DNA of 64,000 nucleotides from Knoxdaviesia capensis (Eukaryota > Ascomycota > Sordariomycetes > Microascales > Gondwanamycetaceae). The notes under the pieces are model-generated. The model made no database searches. It saw only the letters and a program-made list of their open reading frames with translations, and had not been told where the DNA came from. Where the stretch lies: the NCBI GenBank assembly GCA_001510575.1, contig LNGK01000005.1:248001-312000 (forward strand), in the 5' to 3' direction. A program made the translations under genes and the position numbers. Below, piece after piece: positions 11,601 to 22,780 of the stretch; within the stretch, counting starts at the first letter, position 1; the number at the start of each line of letters is the position of its first letter.

Positions 11601-12708
11601 AGAAAAAAAAAAGAAAAAAAAGAAGAGAAAGAGAGAGTGAGCATCACCAGCTTTTCTATTGTGCCCTCATCTGGGCCAATCATTTTGCATACACAGCCGA
11701 TCTCTCAAGACAGATTGTGTCCTTTTTCGGCCAATGGGCCAGTCCCTAAAATCTACAGTATGTTCAGTACCGACTTTGAACTGGTCTGTCGACTTTTCGG
11801 AAATCGTGCTACAGCCCGGTTCCCGTTCTGGAGAATGCATCTGGGTGTGTGCCCTCCCTCCTTTGAGTGGCGATTCGACGATCCAGCCCAGAGTGGGCAG
11901 ACAGAGAGAACCTGGTAAAGCCCGCCCAAGAAAGACGCTGTGATTTTTCCTGTCATCCCTACGGTGTTTCTTCGGAAATGTTTCTAGGCGGCGAAACCGG
12001 GGAGCGAAGAAGAGGCACATTGGACGAATTGGCATGTTTGGACACCTGATGGCCTCAAGTGAAGAAACATCTCGAGAAACATCGCTGGCAGTGGTATCTT
12101 TACTATGGATGTTCACACAGAATGTACTTACACGGAGGCATTATCACTGACCAGTATCTGCAGTCCTCCGGCGCTGACTCGTACAGGCACAACGACCACA
12201 ACTGGCGTGTTCGAGATGGAGCCCTCCGCCCACCCGCTGCGGATAGCCATTGGCTCTCCTCGGAATCCCACTACTGGGAAGCCCGGCTTCTACCCAACCA
12301 TCCAACCCACCGACCTCACATAACACGGACCCTGGCTTACACGCTACCACTATACCATCCCGAACCTGCGGACGTCCCAATCGACCTATCGCACCCTCAC
12401 TCCGGCATGGAAAGCCCTTCAAGTGAGACAGGAAAAAACAGCCAGTCGGGAATAATACGATGGATGGATCTGGACAGCAAATAAACACACCATGTGGGCG
12501 GTGGTGGTAGGCTGGCATCTTGTGGTTGAGAATCCTATATCACCTTAGACGCGGTCCATCTCGACATCGTGAGTTTTTCTTCATCTTCTTTCTTCTTTCC
12601 CACCCTTTTCCCGCTGCTCTTGCTCTTCCTCTTTCCGCCTACCGCCCACCCACCCAAACTCAACGTCAGCCTAACCTGGCCAGTCTTGCTTGAGCACTGC
12701 CCTCGTTG

Positions 12709-12734
12709 TGTACTGTACAGTACAGTACAGTACA
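12709..12734. repeat. Short GTACA/TACAG tandem, self-complementary
   Basis: TACAG units are repeated about four times, preceded by TGTACTG. The array is largely self-complementary and could extrude as a small hairpin. It lies in non-coding DNA. Confidence 0.5.
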
Positions 12735-13299
12735 CTTGACCTTGACTAACTTCTGCAGTGCCGCACATTGTCCCGATTCAGACCAGCCTTTCCAGCCCTT
12801 CGACCAATGACATCCAGACCCTCCCCACCCTTCCCCTGTCGATAGTGTTCTCCTTTTCGGCTGCCCGACCCCTACAGTTCCTCTCAACGATCTGCACTCT
12901 TCAGTCTTCAGTGGCCCTGCACGTTACGCAAAGTCCCTCAACCACCACCCACACGCGCCCAGAACACCTAATTAGGCCTGGCCTATCCGAACATCGTCCC
13001 CCTGCAAAGCCACCATTCACCACTATCCCTAATCTGTCTTACGGGAGAATCTTACGAGGAATTTCATCCCACAGAGTTGCTGTGTACCTGCTGGCCAGGT
13101 CACTTTCTCCCCTTCCACCACTGTCGATATACCACGTTCCTGCGAACCCGACTTCTTGGCCCGCCCAAGCCAAGGCCTGTTTTCTAAATTACCCTGACCT
13201 TCGCTGTTATCATTCTCCCAGACTCCCAGTTACTTCCTCCCAGGCCGTGAACGCCTGCTGGGCTCTGGTACCACTGTTTTTGTTCTCCTGATAGTCCAT

Positions 13300-14382
13300 C
13301 TCAGCTGGCGGAGGGAGGCTTTGTGCCTGCATGACACCCTCCTGCTTTTCTCTCTTCTCTCTTTTTTCCCTCTTCTTTTCTTCCTCCTCCCTTTTCCTTC
13401 TTCTTCCTCTCGCCACCCAGCTTTTCCCTTACGCTGATTGACTGACCGTCATCTGGGTTGCCATACGATCCTCCTGCATGCACATGAGCCTTTTCAACTT
13501 CTCTCATTTCTGTGTGCTTCCGGACTTTTGTTATGTGCTTCTAGACCCCCGTTCTCCTTGCCTGTTTTGACCATCTTCCCACCTCTTTCTTTTTTTGCTC
13601 TCACCATCAAGGACTGAAGTGTGGTCAAGGAGTTCATTTCCTTTGACTGAGAGCCAGCCGTTTGTCTTTCATTCTTTGGGCACTCGTTCGTCACTCATTC
13701 ATTTGTTGTCATTCTCTTTCAAGGCTGTTTCGTCTTTATTCCTCTCTTTCTTGGACTTTGAAAGTATCTAGTTTTCTCAACTAACGTTCTTTTATCTCTC
13801 TTATTCTTGACTTCTTTCATCTACTTCAATCTTCTTGTTCCTTTCTTTCTTTCTTCTTTTGGATAGTACTCTCTCTCTTGTTCACCCTTGGACTCCTGAC
13901 TATATTACGACCCGCTCCGTCCCTGTACATTCCTATCTCAAGTTCCCGATACTTGACCTCCATTCTTCACGGCACTAGTCTTCTGGACCGAACGACACAT
14001 CTTCTGCATCGCCTGCTACGATTCTCCCTTTGGACATATACCTCGCCTTTTTCCACTGCTTGTGATCCTCCGATACGATTTGAAAAGAAACCACCAGTTC
14101 GATTCGAAAGACCAAGTTACGAATTTTTAAGAAATCTTCTAATCGAATTCTATTTTCTCCATTTCTCTTTTTTGTTCCTGGTTGGACTGTTGATACTTTT
14201 CAATTCTTTCTTCTTTCTTATCAAGACACTTACACCAGTTTCTCCCGGCCTGGACTCGGATTGCAGTGCAAAATACCCTTCTCTTCAGATTACTCTTACC
14301 TTTTCAATTCTCTCTCTGGATGGCCTTGAATCTTGTGTAACTACGCCTTTCACAGACTCTCACAACATTTTTTTTTCTCACC
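13300..14382 (+). promoter_or_regulatory. Pyrimidine-rich putative leader/promoter of the ferric reductase
   Basis: About 1.1 kb immediately upstream of the ferric reductase ATG is dominated by C and T on the coding strand, with many CTTTC/TCTTC blocks. Fungal transcription start regions and 5' leaders often look like this. It ends at a T-run and CACCATGG, a strong start context. The transcription start itself cannot be placed. Confidence 0.45.
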
Positions 14383-16266
14383 ATGGGCTTTATACACCTC
14401 CCCGCCCGCGGTCTTGCTGCTGCGGTCATGGGCACCTCGACCCTGGACGCACGAGCTCACGGCTCCGGAACCGAAGAAGCACAAACCACCTCTACAGTGT
14501 CTCCGTACCACTCGGCCCTGGATGGCGTCAACCAACCGATGAACCTTTTATTTAAGGATGTTCTATGGTGGACGTTGGGAATCATGGCTCTAATTGTGCT
14601 CGGCATCCGCCTGTTCGAAATCTTCTGGATGCACCTACGGAAGATCACCGCCATGTCCGCCAGCGCCGACCAACAAAAGTACTGGCGAGTGGCCCAGTGG
14701 TCGTGGCTTCCCACTCTCAAGAAGCACATCATCTACGCTCCTTTCTGGAACAAACGCCATAACCGCGAAATCAGACTCTCCTCGGCCCTCAACATGGGCA
14801 CGGTACCCTCGCGTCTTCACAGCCTGATTCTCTTCATCTACGTCGGTAGCAACATCGGCTACATGTTCGTGCTCGACTGGTCAAATGAGAACCGATATGC
14901 CGTCTGCGCCGAACTCCGTGGCCGCTCCGGAACCCTCGCCATGGTCAACATGGTGCCTCTCATCATCCTAGCTACCCGCAACAACCCGCTCATTGCCATG
15001 CTCCACATCAGCTTCGACACCTTCAACCTTCTCCACCGCTGGCTGGGACGCCTTGTGGTCATTGAGACTCTCGTCCACACTCTTGCCTGGCTGATTGTGC
15101 AGCTTGCCGATGGTGGCTGGGCCTCGGTGTCGCACCGCATGTCCAACGAGCTTTTCATTTCCTCGGGAATGATTGGCGTTATGGGCCTGTTGATCCTCAT
15201 GATTTGTGCCAGCTCTCCCCTCCGCCACGCCTTCTACGAAACCTTCCTCGCCTCGCACATCATGCTGGCCGGCCTTGCCTTCGCCTGCGCCATGATCCAC
15301 TGCCTCTCGGCCGAGATTGGCCACCTTCCGCAGACCTCGTGGATTGTGGGCATTCTCGGCATCTGGGCTCTGGAGCGGACCATCCGCATGATCCGCCTCC
15401 TGTACCTAAACTGGTCCAAGAAGGGTTACACCGATGCCGTGGTCGAGCTGATGCCTGGCGAGACAACCCGTGTCACCATGCACATGCCGCGCTTTGTTGA
15501 TGTGAAGCCTGGAACCCACGCCTACCTTCGGTTCCGCGACGTTAACCCTCTCGAAAGCCACCCGTTCTCCATTGCCTGGGTCGACCACACTGAGGACGCC
15601 AAGAGCGGTCTCCCGCTGTCCGACAAGGGCACCCCCATCAGCCAGATCCCGAAGCAGTACCTCTCCACGTCGGTGTCGTTCGTCATTGGTGCGCAAACCG
15701 GCTTTACCCGCAAGCTGTACAACAAGGTCAAGGACAGCGGCTCGCGAGCCATCCGTCTCCGTGCGGCGGTGGAGGGACCGTACGCGGGTCACCACTCTCT
15801 TGACAGCTACGGCCACGCCGTGCTATTCGCCGGCTCAACGGGCATCACCCACCAGATCTCGTACTTGAAGCCCCTGATCGAGGGCTACAACGACGGCACC
15901 GTTGCCACGCGCCGCATCACGCTCGTGTGGATTGTGCGCGACTACGACGCGCTTGAGTGGGTGCGGCCGTGGATGGACACGATCCTGCGACTACCAAACC
16001 GCAAGGACATCCTGCGCATCCAGCTGTTTATCACGCGGCCGAAGAACCCGCGCGAGATCGTGTCGGCGAGCTCGACGGTGCAGATGTTCCCGGGGCGGCC
16101 GAACATCCCGATGCTGCTGCGCAAGGAGGTGCACAGCCAGGTCGGCGGCATGGTGGTGTCGGTGTGTGGCGCCGGCGCGCTTGCGGACGATGTGCGGTCT
16201 GCGGTGCGCAACGTGCAGGATGAGGGCACGGTGGTGGATTTCATTGAGGAGGCGTTTACGTGGTAG
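14383..16266 (+). CDS. Ferric-chelate reductase (FRE/NOX superfamily)
   Basis: This is a plasma-membrane flavocytochrome that passes electrons from NADPH through FAD and two hemes to extracellular ferric or cupric iron/copper, the first step of reductive iron uptake. It is a single exon of 627 residues starting in a CACCATGG context. Order: a short hydrophobic N-terminus; a membrane span near 65-85; a ferric-reductase-like transmembrane domain from about 145 to 340 with paired histidines in NLLHRWLGR, ETLVHTLAW, ASHIM and AMIHCL that fit heme ligation; the FAD-binding motif HPFSIAW at about 393; the nucleotide-binding motif GSTGITHQ at about 484; and the C-terminal GAGALADDVR and closing FIEEAFTW typical of fungal reductases. 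No EF-hands are seen, so a calcium-regulated NADPH oxidase is unlikely. The exact metal substrate and regulation cannot be read from the sequence. Confidence 0.9.
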   Translation: MGFIHLPARGLAAAVMGTSTLDARAHGSGTEEAQTTSTVSPYHSALDGVNQPMNLLFKDVLWWTLGIMALIVLGIRLFEIFWMHLRKITAMSASADQQKYWRVAQWSWLPTLKKHIIYAPFWNKRHNREIRLSSALNMGTVPSRLHSLILFIYVGSNIGYMFVLDWSNENRYAVCAELRGRSGTLAMVNMVPLIILATRNNPLIAMLHISFDTFNLLHRWLGRLVVIETLVHTLAWLIVQLADGGWASVSHRMSNELFISSGMIGVMGLLILMICASSPLRHAFYETFLASHIMLAGLAFACAMIHCLSAEIGHLPQTSWIVGILGIWALERTIRMIRLLYLNWSKKGYTDAVVELMPGETTRVTMHMPRFVDVKPGTHAYLRFRDVNPLESHPFSIAWVDHTEDAKSGLPLSDKGTPISQIPKQYLSTSVSFVIGAQTGFTRKLYNKVKDSGSRAIRLRAAVEGPYAGHHSLDSYGHAVLFAGSTGITHQISYLKPLIEGYNDGTVATRRITLVWIVRDYDALEWVRPWMDTILRLPNRKDILRIQLFITRPKNPREIVSASSTVQMFPGRPNIPMLLRKEVHSQVGGMVVSVCGAGALADDVRSAVRNVQDEGTVVDFIEEAFTW

Positions 16267-18424
16267 ACACCCCTTTCTTGGGTCTGTGGGCATGTGTGTT
16301 TTTTCTTGTCTTGCGTTTGGTTTCTATTCTCATGTTTTTGACAGCAACGAAAGAGTTTGCGTCAAAGTGGCCGGCGTTTCCCTATTTCTTTTCATTCATT
16401 CCGTCCTTTTTCAATCACTTCTCCTGAACATATACACCCTCACCGTCCCTATGCACATACACTCTTCGTATCCACTCATTTCCCCCATGCAGGCACTCAC
16501 TTATACATATATCCCGACTGCATCTTTTTCTTTTTCTTTTCTTTTTTCTACCTTTCTTGTATCTACATACCACGATCAGCGAACCTCACGGTGTGTTCTC
16601 TGTGTTTATAGAGCGTTGCCTTACTGTACATATTTTTATGTCGGCACTATACGTCATCACTTCATTGGCATCTCGTTTTGATTTTTCTTTTTTGTTTGCC
16701 CCGGTGGTTCTTTCTCCCCGGGGGCTTGGAATGGTGGGCGGTTGGGTTGTTTTCTTTGAGAGTGATGTCGCATTTACGGGTAGATTTCTTCGTTTTTTCT
16801 TTTCTCAGATAGAGGTGCTGGTATGCAAATTCATCGAGGTTCCCTGCCGAGGACCCTACAGATATAGTATTATGATTACTGTGCCCGGTGTGATGGTGAT
16901 GATTACCATGAGTAGTGGCGTGATGGGACGAACTTCCGAACTGAGTAGTAGATGGTGGGAGGACCGGCTCTCTCTCAACTGCCACTTGGGCTGCGGCAGT
17001 CCCTCAGTAAACGCCCCCACGAATCATACACGCACACGTGCACAAGAACGGGATTTCGTCTTTGGGCATGGATGCACAGCGGCATGTGGTGCATGCCATG
17101 TAGCTGCAGCGCGGTGGGTGCCCGATATGAAGGCGTTTGGTGGGATTCGCATGCAGCCGGTGGTGTAACCACACAGGGTCATCTGTGGGTATGCCACAGA
17201 GGACTACTCTGCGCTGTTTCTGGAAAGCCACGGGCAATTGCGGTAAGCTGCAGGTTAAGGGAAACACATTCCCGCGTAGCATTTGACCTTCAGATGTCTA
17301 CTCTACACCATCCTCCCTGTCGTGCCTGTGTTCTTTCTGGGTTTGGCTGTTTCGTGGCGGATCACCCACTCGTTGAAATGCCGTGTGGTTTTGGTGGCGA
17401 TGGCCGAATCAGGCGGATCCTGCACGCCCGGAAAAGTGGGCCCGGCACACGTCGGCTCCGGGTAGGTTCACGCCTCCTCAGCCGCAGCAGGTTTATTCTC
17501 GTGTGACGACCATACATCCACCCAGCCAATGCACCAAAGCCAAAGCACCAAAACCCAAGACAAACGCTCCCCTATCTGCGAAATGTCTGTCCATTTCCCT
17601 CCGGCCCGACGGCTCCGTTGGGCTTGTCCGACGGAACAACAGACAGCAAGCCAGTACCCCGTAAGGGTTAATAGTGGTCTTCCGCCATCACGTGTCGATA
17701 GCGATAGCCCCAAGTTAGCTCGGAATGGGGTGTGATGCCGATTCATTGTGGGGCAATTGATCCTCCCTCTTCCCCTCCACTGCAGAAATTTTTTTTTTTG
17801 CCTGCAGAAAAGTTACCCGCTGTTCCTGGTTTCCCGTCTTGAGTCGGCATCGGACTTGCCTTCCTCGAGTGCAAAGGACAGTCCCGCCATCATGCTACAA
17901 TAGACTGACGTTTTTTTCTTCTGTTTTTTCTTCTTTTTTTTTTTTTTCGTCAAGCTTTTTTCTTCTTCCCCGTCGATACAACTTTTTTTCTTCCTTTCTC
18001 CCCCCTCACTGATAATACATCTTCATCTCTGCACTTTGGTCTGGATCTTTCTCCGTTCTCCAGATCCCGTCTGCTCGGCTATTGTCCGTATTATTCGAAT
18101 CCCTGCAAAAGTCTTCCCGTACAACCCCACCATCCATCATCTTCAGATTGAGTCAACGCCAAAACGACATCTTCTGACTCATTGATCGTGTTCCCATACC
18201 ACTTTACCCTTCTGTACATATATATTCTATCTCTCTCCTCCTCTCCTCTCAGCCGATCTGTCGTCTTCCTTCTATTCCTTTTTGGTTAGAGTAAACTTCA
18301 CTCTTCGGCGTTGACCTTCCCCGCATCCATCTTGAAGATAATCGCCTGTGAAGAAACCAGGAACAGAAATTGCAATTCCTGGATTTTTTTTGGACGTCCG
18401 ATTCCGGCCCGCCTCACTTTCACA
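16267..18424. other. Intergenic region upstream of LEU4, with T-rich and CT-rich tracts
   Basis: This is the 3' flank of the ferric reductase gene followed by about 700 bases of pyrimidine-rich sequence (about 17750-18420), including a long T-run near 17933-17948. That is the expected place for the promoter and 5' leader of the leucine gene. Frames in the first half (such as 16557-17168) show no recognisable protein. Confidence 0.5.
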
Positions 18425-20830
18425 ATGCCTATGTATGATCAGCTCATCTTTTTTGTTATTTGACTTCCTCTGTGGCTTCCTGCAAGCCTTCCACCTCCTT
18501 TACCCCGGATTTCTTTGCCTAAACCCCCAGGTTGAAAGCAACACACTCCCGCATTCGTCGACCCTGTGCCTCGTTCCAACGTGCTACAGCATTGGACATC
18601 CCTGGACTCACATGCTTGAACCACGCACCAGAGAATAGCCTGCCAAATCACCCTCACACATACATCAACTCATAAGATGCTCATATATACCCTCTGATCC
18701 TCCCTTTTGCTAACCGGAACCCTGGATTCGCTGGTTTAGGCTCAAGGAACCGTGGAAGAAGTACAAGAAGTTTCCTCCGCTGAATCTTCCTAACCGCCAG
18801 TGGCCTTCCAAGACGATTGACAAGGCCCCGCGTTGGCTGGCAACCGATCTCCGCGATGGAAACCAGAGTCTGGTAGACCCCATGGTACGTGCTTGAGCAT
18901 TTGTTATGTCCTTCTCCATGCTTTTATTTGCCTCCCGAAGCTCGAAACTCAGCCACATTTAATTGTCCTTTGGACCGCATGACTCACTCACACCTGGTAC
19001 TTACAACACCCGTAGAATGGCGAAGAGAAATGGCGCTACTTCCGCATGCTTGCCGACCTCGGCTACAAGGAAATCGAGGTGTCGTTTCCCTCGGCCTCGA
19101 AAACCGACTTTGACTTCACCCGCCGCCTGATCGAGACCCCCGGCGTTGTTCCCGACGATGTCTGGCTGCAAGTCCTGTCTCCCTGCCGTGAGGACCTGAT
19201 CAAGCCCACCGTCGAAGCTGTTAAGGGCTCGAAGAAGGCCATTATTCACATCTACCTCGCCACCAGCGAATGCTTCCGCCGGGTAGTCTTCGGCTTCACT
19301 CCCGAGGAATGCCTGGATCTGGCGGTGCGCTGCACCAAGCTGGTGCGGTCTCTGACCAAGGATGACCCGTCGACCGCGGGAACCGAGTGGGGATTCGAGT
19401 TCAGCCCCGAGACCTTCTCCGACTCCGAGCCCGACTTTATCCTGAAGGTGTGCGAGGCCGTCAAGGCTGCCTGGGAACCCACGGTGGAGAACCCGATTAT
19501 CTTCAACCTCCCGGCCACCGTGGAAATGGCCACGCCCAACGTCTACGCCGACCAGATCGAGTACTTCTGCTCGCACATCTCCGAGCGCGAGAAGATTTGC
19601 GTGTCTCTGCACCCCCATAACGACCGCGGCTGTGCTGTTGCTGCCGCCGAGCTGGCGCAGATGGCCGGGGCTGACCGTGTCGAGGGCTGCCTGTTCGGCA
19701 ACGGCGAGCGCACGGGCAATGTCGACCTGGTGACTCTGGGTCTCAACCTGTACACCCAGGGAGTGCACCCCAACATTGATTTCTCGGACATGTCGCGCAT
19801 CATCGACACGGTTGAGATCTGCAACAAGATCCCCGTGCACCAGCGTGCCCCGTATGGAGGTTCTCTGGTGGTGTGTGCCTTCAGCGGATCGCATCAGGAT
19901 GCGATCAAGAAGGGGTTCCAGAACCGCCAAAGGGAGGGCAAGGAGTTCGAGGACCACTGGCAGATGCCGTACCTGCCGCTGGACCCCGAGGATATCGGCC
20001 GGACGTACGAAGCCATCATCCGCGTCAACTCGCAAAGTGGCAAGGGCGGAGCGGCGTGGATCATTCTGCGCAAGCTCGAGCTGGATCTGCCGCGCGGACT
20101 GCAAGTGGCCTTCTCGACCGTGGTGCAGAAGCAGGCCGACAAGCTTGGCCGTGAGCTCCTGTCGACGGAGATTACCGATCTCTTCGAAGACACCTACTGT
20201 CTGAGCGAGACGGCCACCCGCTTCAAGCTGATCGACTACAGCATCCAGGCCGACCGGTCGCGGTCGCCGGCGCCGCCGGCACCCGGCCGCGCTCAGAACA
20301 CCACCAACCTGCAGAGAGTGTTCAACGGCGTGGTGTCGATCGACGGCAAAGAGTTCGCGCTGCAGGGCCGGGGCAACGGCCCCATCTCCAGTATGGCGGA
20401 TGCGCTGCGCAGCATTGGCGTCGACCTTGATGTTAAGGACTACAAGGAGCACGCTATTGGCGGTGGCCGCAACGTCAAGGCGGCGTCGTACGTCGAGTGC
20501 TCGGCGGCGGGGAGCAACCGCACCGTGTGGGGTGTGGGTATCCACGAGGATGTGGTGCAGAGCTCGCTGATTGCCGTGCTGAGTGCTGCCAGCAGCGTAA
20601 GTCTGGACTTTTCCGGTTCCCTTTCCGGTTCCCTTTCCGGCTCCCTTTCCGGCTCCCTTTCCTTTTTTTTTCCTCTTTCCATCAGAACCACCCCTCACTA
20701 ACCACCGTTGTTGCATCTTCCATAGTTCATCCGCAGCCAACCAGGCACCCCCCTGGTTCTGGCCCTGCAGAACGAGCATGACACGCCTGATATCGTCAGC
20801 ATGTTGGAACAGGAGGCGCGCAACATGTAA
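18425..20830 (+). CDS. LEU4: 2-isopropylmalate synthase, 4 exons
   Basis: It condenses acetyl-CoA with 2-ketoisovalerate to make 2-isopropylmalate, the committed and leucine-inhibited step of leucine synthesis, usually mitochondrial in fungi. The model is exons 18425-18432, 18740-18884, 19016-20596 and 20726-20830, giving 612 residues. The first coding exon is only ATGCCTAT; joining it to exon 2 gives MPMLKEPWKKYKKFPP, which matches the usual start of fungal enzymes. The HMGL-like catalytic barrel shows DLRDGNQ (about 39-45), HPHNDRG at 250-256 (metal-binding HxH) and FGNGERTGN. The C-terminal regulatory LeuA dimer domain runs from about residue 440 to the end and would bind leucine. Introns are 307, 131 and 129 nt. 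The third contains a 12-nt tandem repeat. A long pyrimidine-rich leader precedes the gene. Confidence 0.93.
20610..20657 (+). repeat. Four tandem 12-nt units inside LEU4 intron 3
   Basis: The unit TTTCCGGTTCCC occurs twice and its variant TTTCCGGCTCCC twice, followed by a partial unit. The array starts 13 nt after the intron donor. Each unit contains CCGG, the half site of Leu3-type binding sites, but the 12-nt spacing does not recreate the canonical CCGGNNCCGG palindrome. Confidence 0.85.
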
Positions 20831-21468
20831 GGAGCACGGAGTGGTGGACTTTCTAGGGAACCTACCACCTTCTTCTGATGGGAAACTGTCGGTGCATCGA
20901 GATATCATAGGCAACAAAAGTTCTTCATTGGAAATCTTTCGTCTTTTTTCAACTGGTTCACGCATTTTCTGTTGGAGCATGTTCCTTCATCACAGGGTGA
21001 CCAAGGCTTGCATTTCTTTTTTTTTTTTTTTCAACATCACAAACAAAAGTTCTTTTTCACTCTAGTCATTATGCGGGAGGAGGAATCTGCTTCTGTCTCA
21101 TTCTTCCATTCTGCTAGCCCAAACGAAAATCATCAAATATCAGAGAACGCGGGTTTGGTGGATGTTGTAGGACATGGTTGCTCGCCCGAGGACCCTGATT
21201 ACGAAGCCGTTGTTGGTCTCTTAGCAAGGAGCGTTGAGACTTGCCATGGAAGGTGCACCTAACACAGATACATATTCAGACATTTGCATCTTCTGCCGGG
21301 AGGAGTCGTCAGACTTATACCTGAACTTTCATGGCTCCTATTCCCCTATTGCCATTCGTCTTTTTGTCTTTTTCTGTTGATTCAACTCTCTCCTGGCCCA
21401 TCTCCATCTTCCCAACATCCTCCACTCTCATAGTACCGACGGAGACCTTATCTTCATCTCGAATCTTC
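20831..21468. other. LEU4 3' flank and upstream region of the next gene
   Basis: These 640 bases include a T-run at about 21019-21032 and a CT-rich tract from 21330 on. An in-frame ATG at 21331 could extend the next gene by 46 residues. That stretch is Ser/Pro/hydrophobic and looks like a translated leader. Confidence 0.45.
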
Positions 21469-22780
21469 ATGGCTTCCACGAGCGAAGTCAACAAGCCGGA
21501 GTCGCCGCATATCGTGACCGATGATCAGTACCGGACATGGCGAAAGCGAGTCACCAAAATTTTAACTCTCAGCCGGGACTTTGAAAACTTCCCTACGCAA
21601 CGGAAGAACAACGCGTTTATTCTTCAGTACTACGAAAACGGCGGAACGCCGCCGCCGGCTGGCACGCCCTGGTGGGTGTATGACGGCGAGTTCCTGAAGA
21701 CACCAACGGGGGAAAACCAGACCGAGTTCCCTGGTGATGGCATTGTTCCCGAGAAGCTCACTCTGGAGGCGGTAAGCTGCAATGTGCCTGTACGGTGCCC
21801 CGGAAAGGTTTCCACTTTACTCACAGTACAACCGCACACTCAGCGCCTTCTGTATCAACTTGGCCAGCAGGCCACTCTTATTTTCGCAGGGTCGCCCCCG
21901 GTGACGGTAAAACCATCAAATGAAGCCACCGAGACGCGTGACACGGCACAATTCGTTCCACCAACGAAGGGCTCACTTCACGAGGTAGGAAGTGCATTTC
22001 ACGGATGAAGGCAAAGAATGTACACATTCTAACCGATCTTACAGATGTTTGCAAACGTCCGGCTCCACGGAGCCGAGCAAAACGCGCCGGTTATCCGGAT
22101 CAGCTTCGGGAACGACACGGGATCCCATGTGCAAACTCTCCTCCCGAAAGATGTTGCTTCTCTGCGCGTGCCGCCGCAGATCACCACCTCCACCCTGCTG
22201 ACGACACTGGCGGGCAAAAGCGGGATATGTTTGCTTCATGATTGAGATGCAGATTGTAGACGCCGACGGTGTCCCGCTCACGGGATGGTTTCCGGAGATT
22301 GGGGTTCTGAATAACAATGGTCGGCAGCGGCTTTCTGGCGCGCAAATGCGCAACCACTTGTATTCGGTCACTTATCCGGGAAACAAGGTGCTCTATGTTT
22401 CCACCAGCAAGGAGGGTCTCGAGAGCATTCTGCCAGATCAGGAGGAGGAGGAGAAGGGGAAGAAGGAAAAGACCATGTTGAGACTTCTGCCGAGCGAGGA
22501 GCAGTCGCAATCCATCCATATCAACAAGAATCTTGTTAGGAAGACAACGCTATATTTCAAGAGCATCACTACTGCTTCGGTGCCCAGAGTCAATGTACAT
22601 ACCCATCTATGTGATTTTGTTAAGTGTGCATCCGGGATACGTGGACGGCTGAAGGTAGTGGGGTGGCTAGCTATAGGGTTAGGGTCTGGCTGTTTCTCGA
22701 ACCCACTCCTTCCTCAAGTGGTGTCCCGTGTCGTGGTCCGCCTGGCCAAAATGCACGATACCAACAGGACAGAAAAATGA
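21469..22780 (+). pseudogene. Retropepsin-like (DTGS) fungal hypothetical gene, apparently frameshifted
   Basis: Function is unknown. Three blocks look like one protein: (a) 21469-21771, with TWRKRVT, NFPTQRKNNAFIL and WWVYDGEFLKTPTGE; (b) 21871-21984 to 22045 on, across a clear 60-nt intron (21985-22044), with a GNDTGSHVQTLL motif like the Asp-Thr-Gly active site of retropepsins; (c) 22238-22780, with MIEMQIVD, GWFPEIGVL, SGAQMRNHLYSVTYPGN and YVSTSKEGLESILP. I recall similar proteins of unknown role scattered in Aspergillus genomes. Between (b) and (c), near 22220-22235, the frame slips by one base and the upstream frame stops at 22243-22245. No GT-AG intron of plausible length repairs this. 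A 99-nt in-frame intron (21772-21870) is possible between (a) and (b). Either the gene is broken or the sequence has a one-base error in a G-run. An in-frame ATG at 21331 is an alternative start. Confidence 0.6.

Larger units (their letters stand above)
8695..14382. other. Long divergent intergenic region upstream of the ferric reductase
   Basis: These 5.7 kb hold no open frame with a recognisable domain; the longest are 110-180 codons with biased composition. Two adjacent TTATC words (GATAA on the minus strand) lie at about 9635-9647, and another TTATC at about 13207. Such sites could serve GATA factors, including iron-responsive SreA, but the distance is large. Some of this DNA may carry non-coding transcripts or a long 5' untranslated region. 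Confidence 0.5.

Noticed and set aside
8852..12518. Scattered 60-140 codon frames between MIC19 and the ferric reductase
   Set aside because: They are short, lack domains and conserved-looking composition, and many begin with non-ATG codons.
13878..14555. 225-codon frame overlapping the ferric reductase start
   Set aside because: It is a translation of the pyrimidine-rich leader (Ser/Leu/Phe/Pro) and overlaps a well-supported gene in another frame.
18348..18638. Possible upstream open frame overlapping the LEU4 start
   Set aside because: Its first codon is GTG, not ATG, so there is no good reason to call it an upstream ORF.
19001..20980. 659-codon open frame antisense to LEU4 (minus strand)
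   Set aside because: It mirrors the coding frame of a highly GC3-biased gene and reads through its introns. It has no recognisable domain and is His/Val/Gly/Arg-rich, as expected of an antisense shadow.
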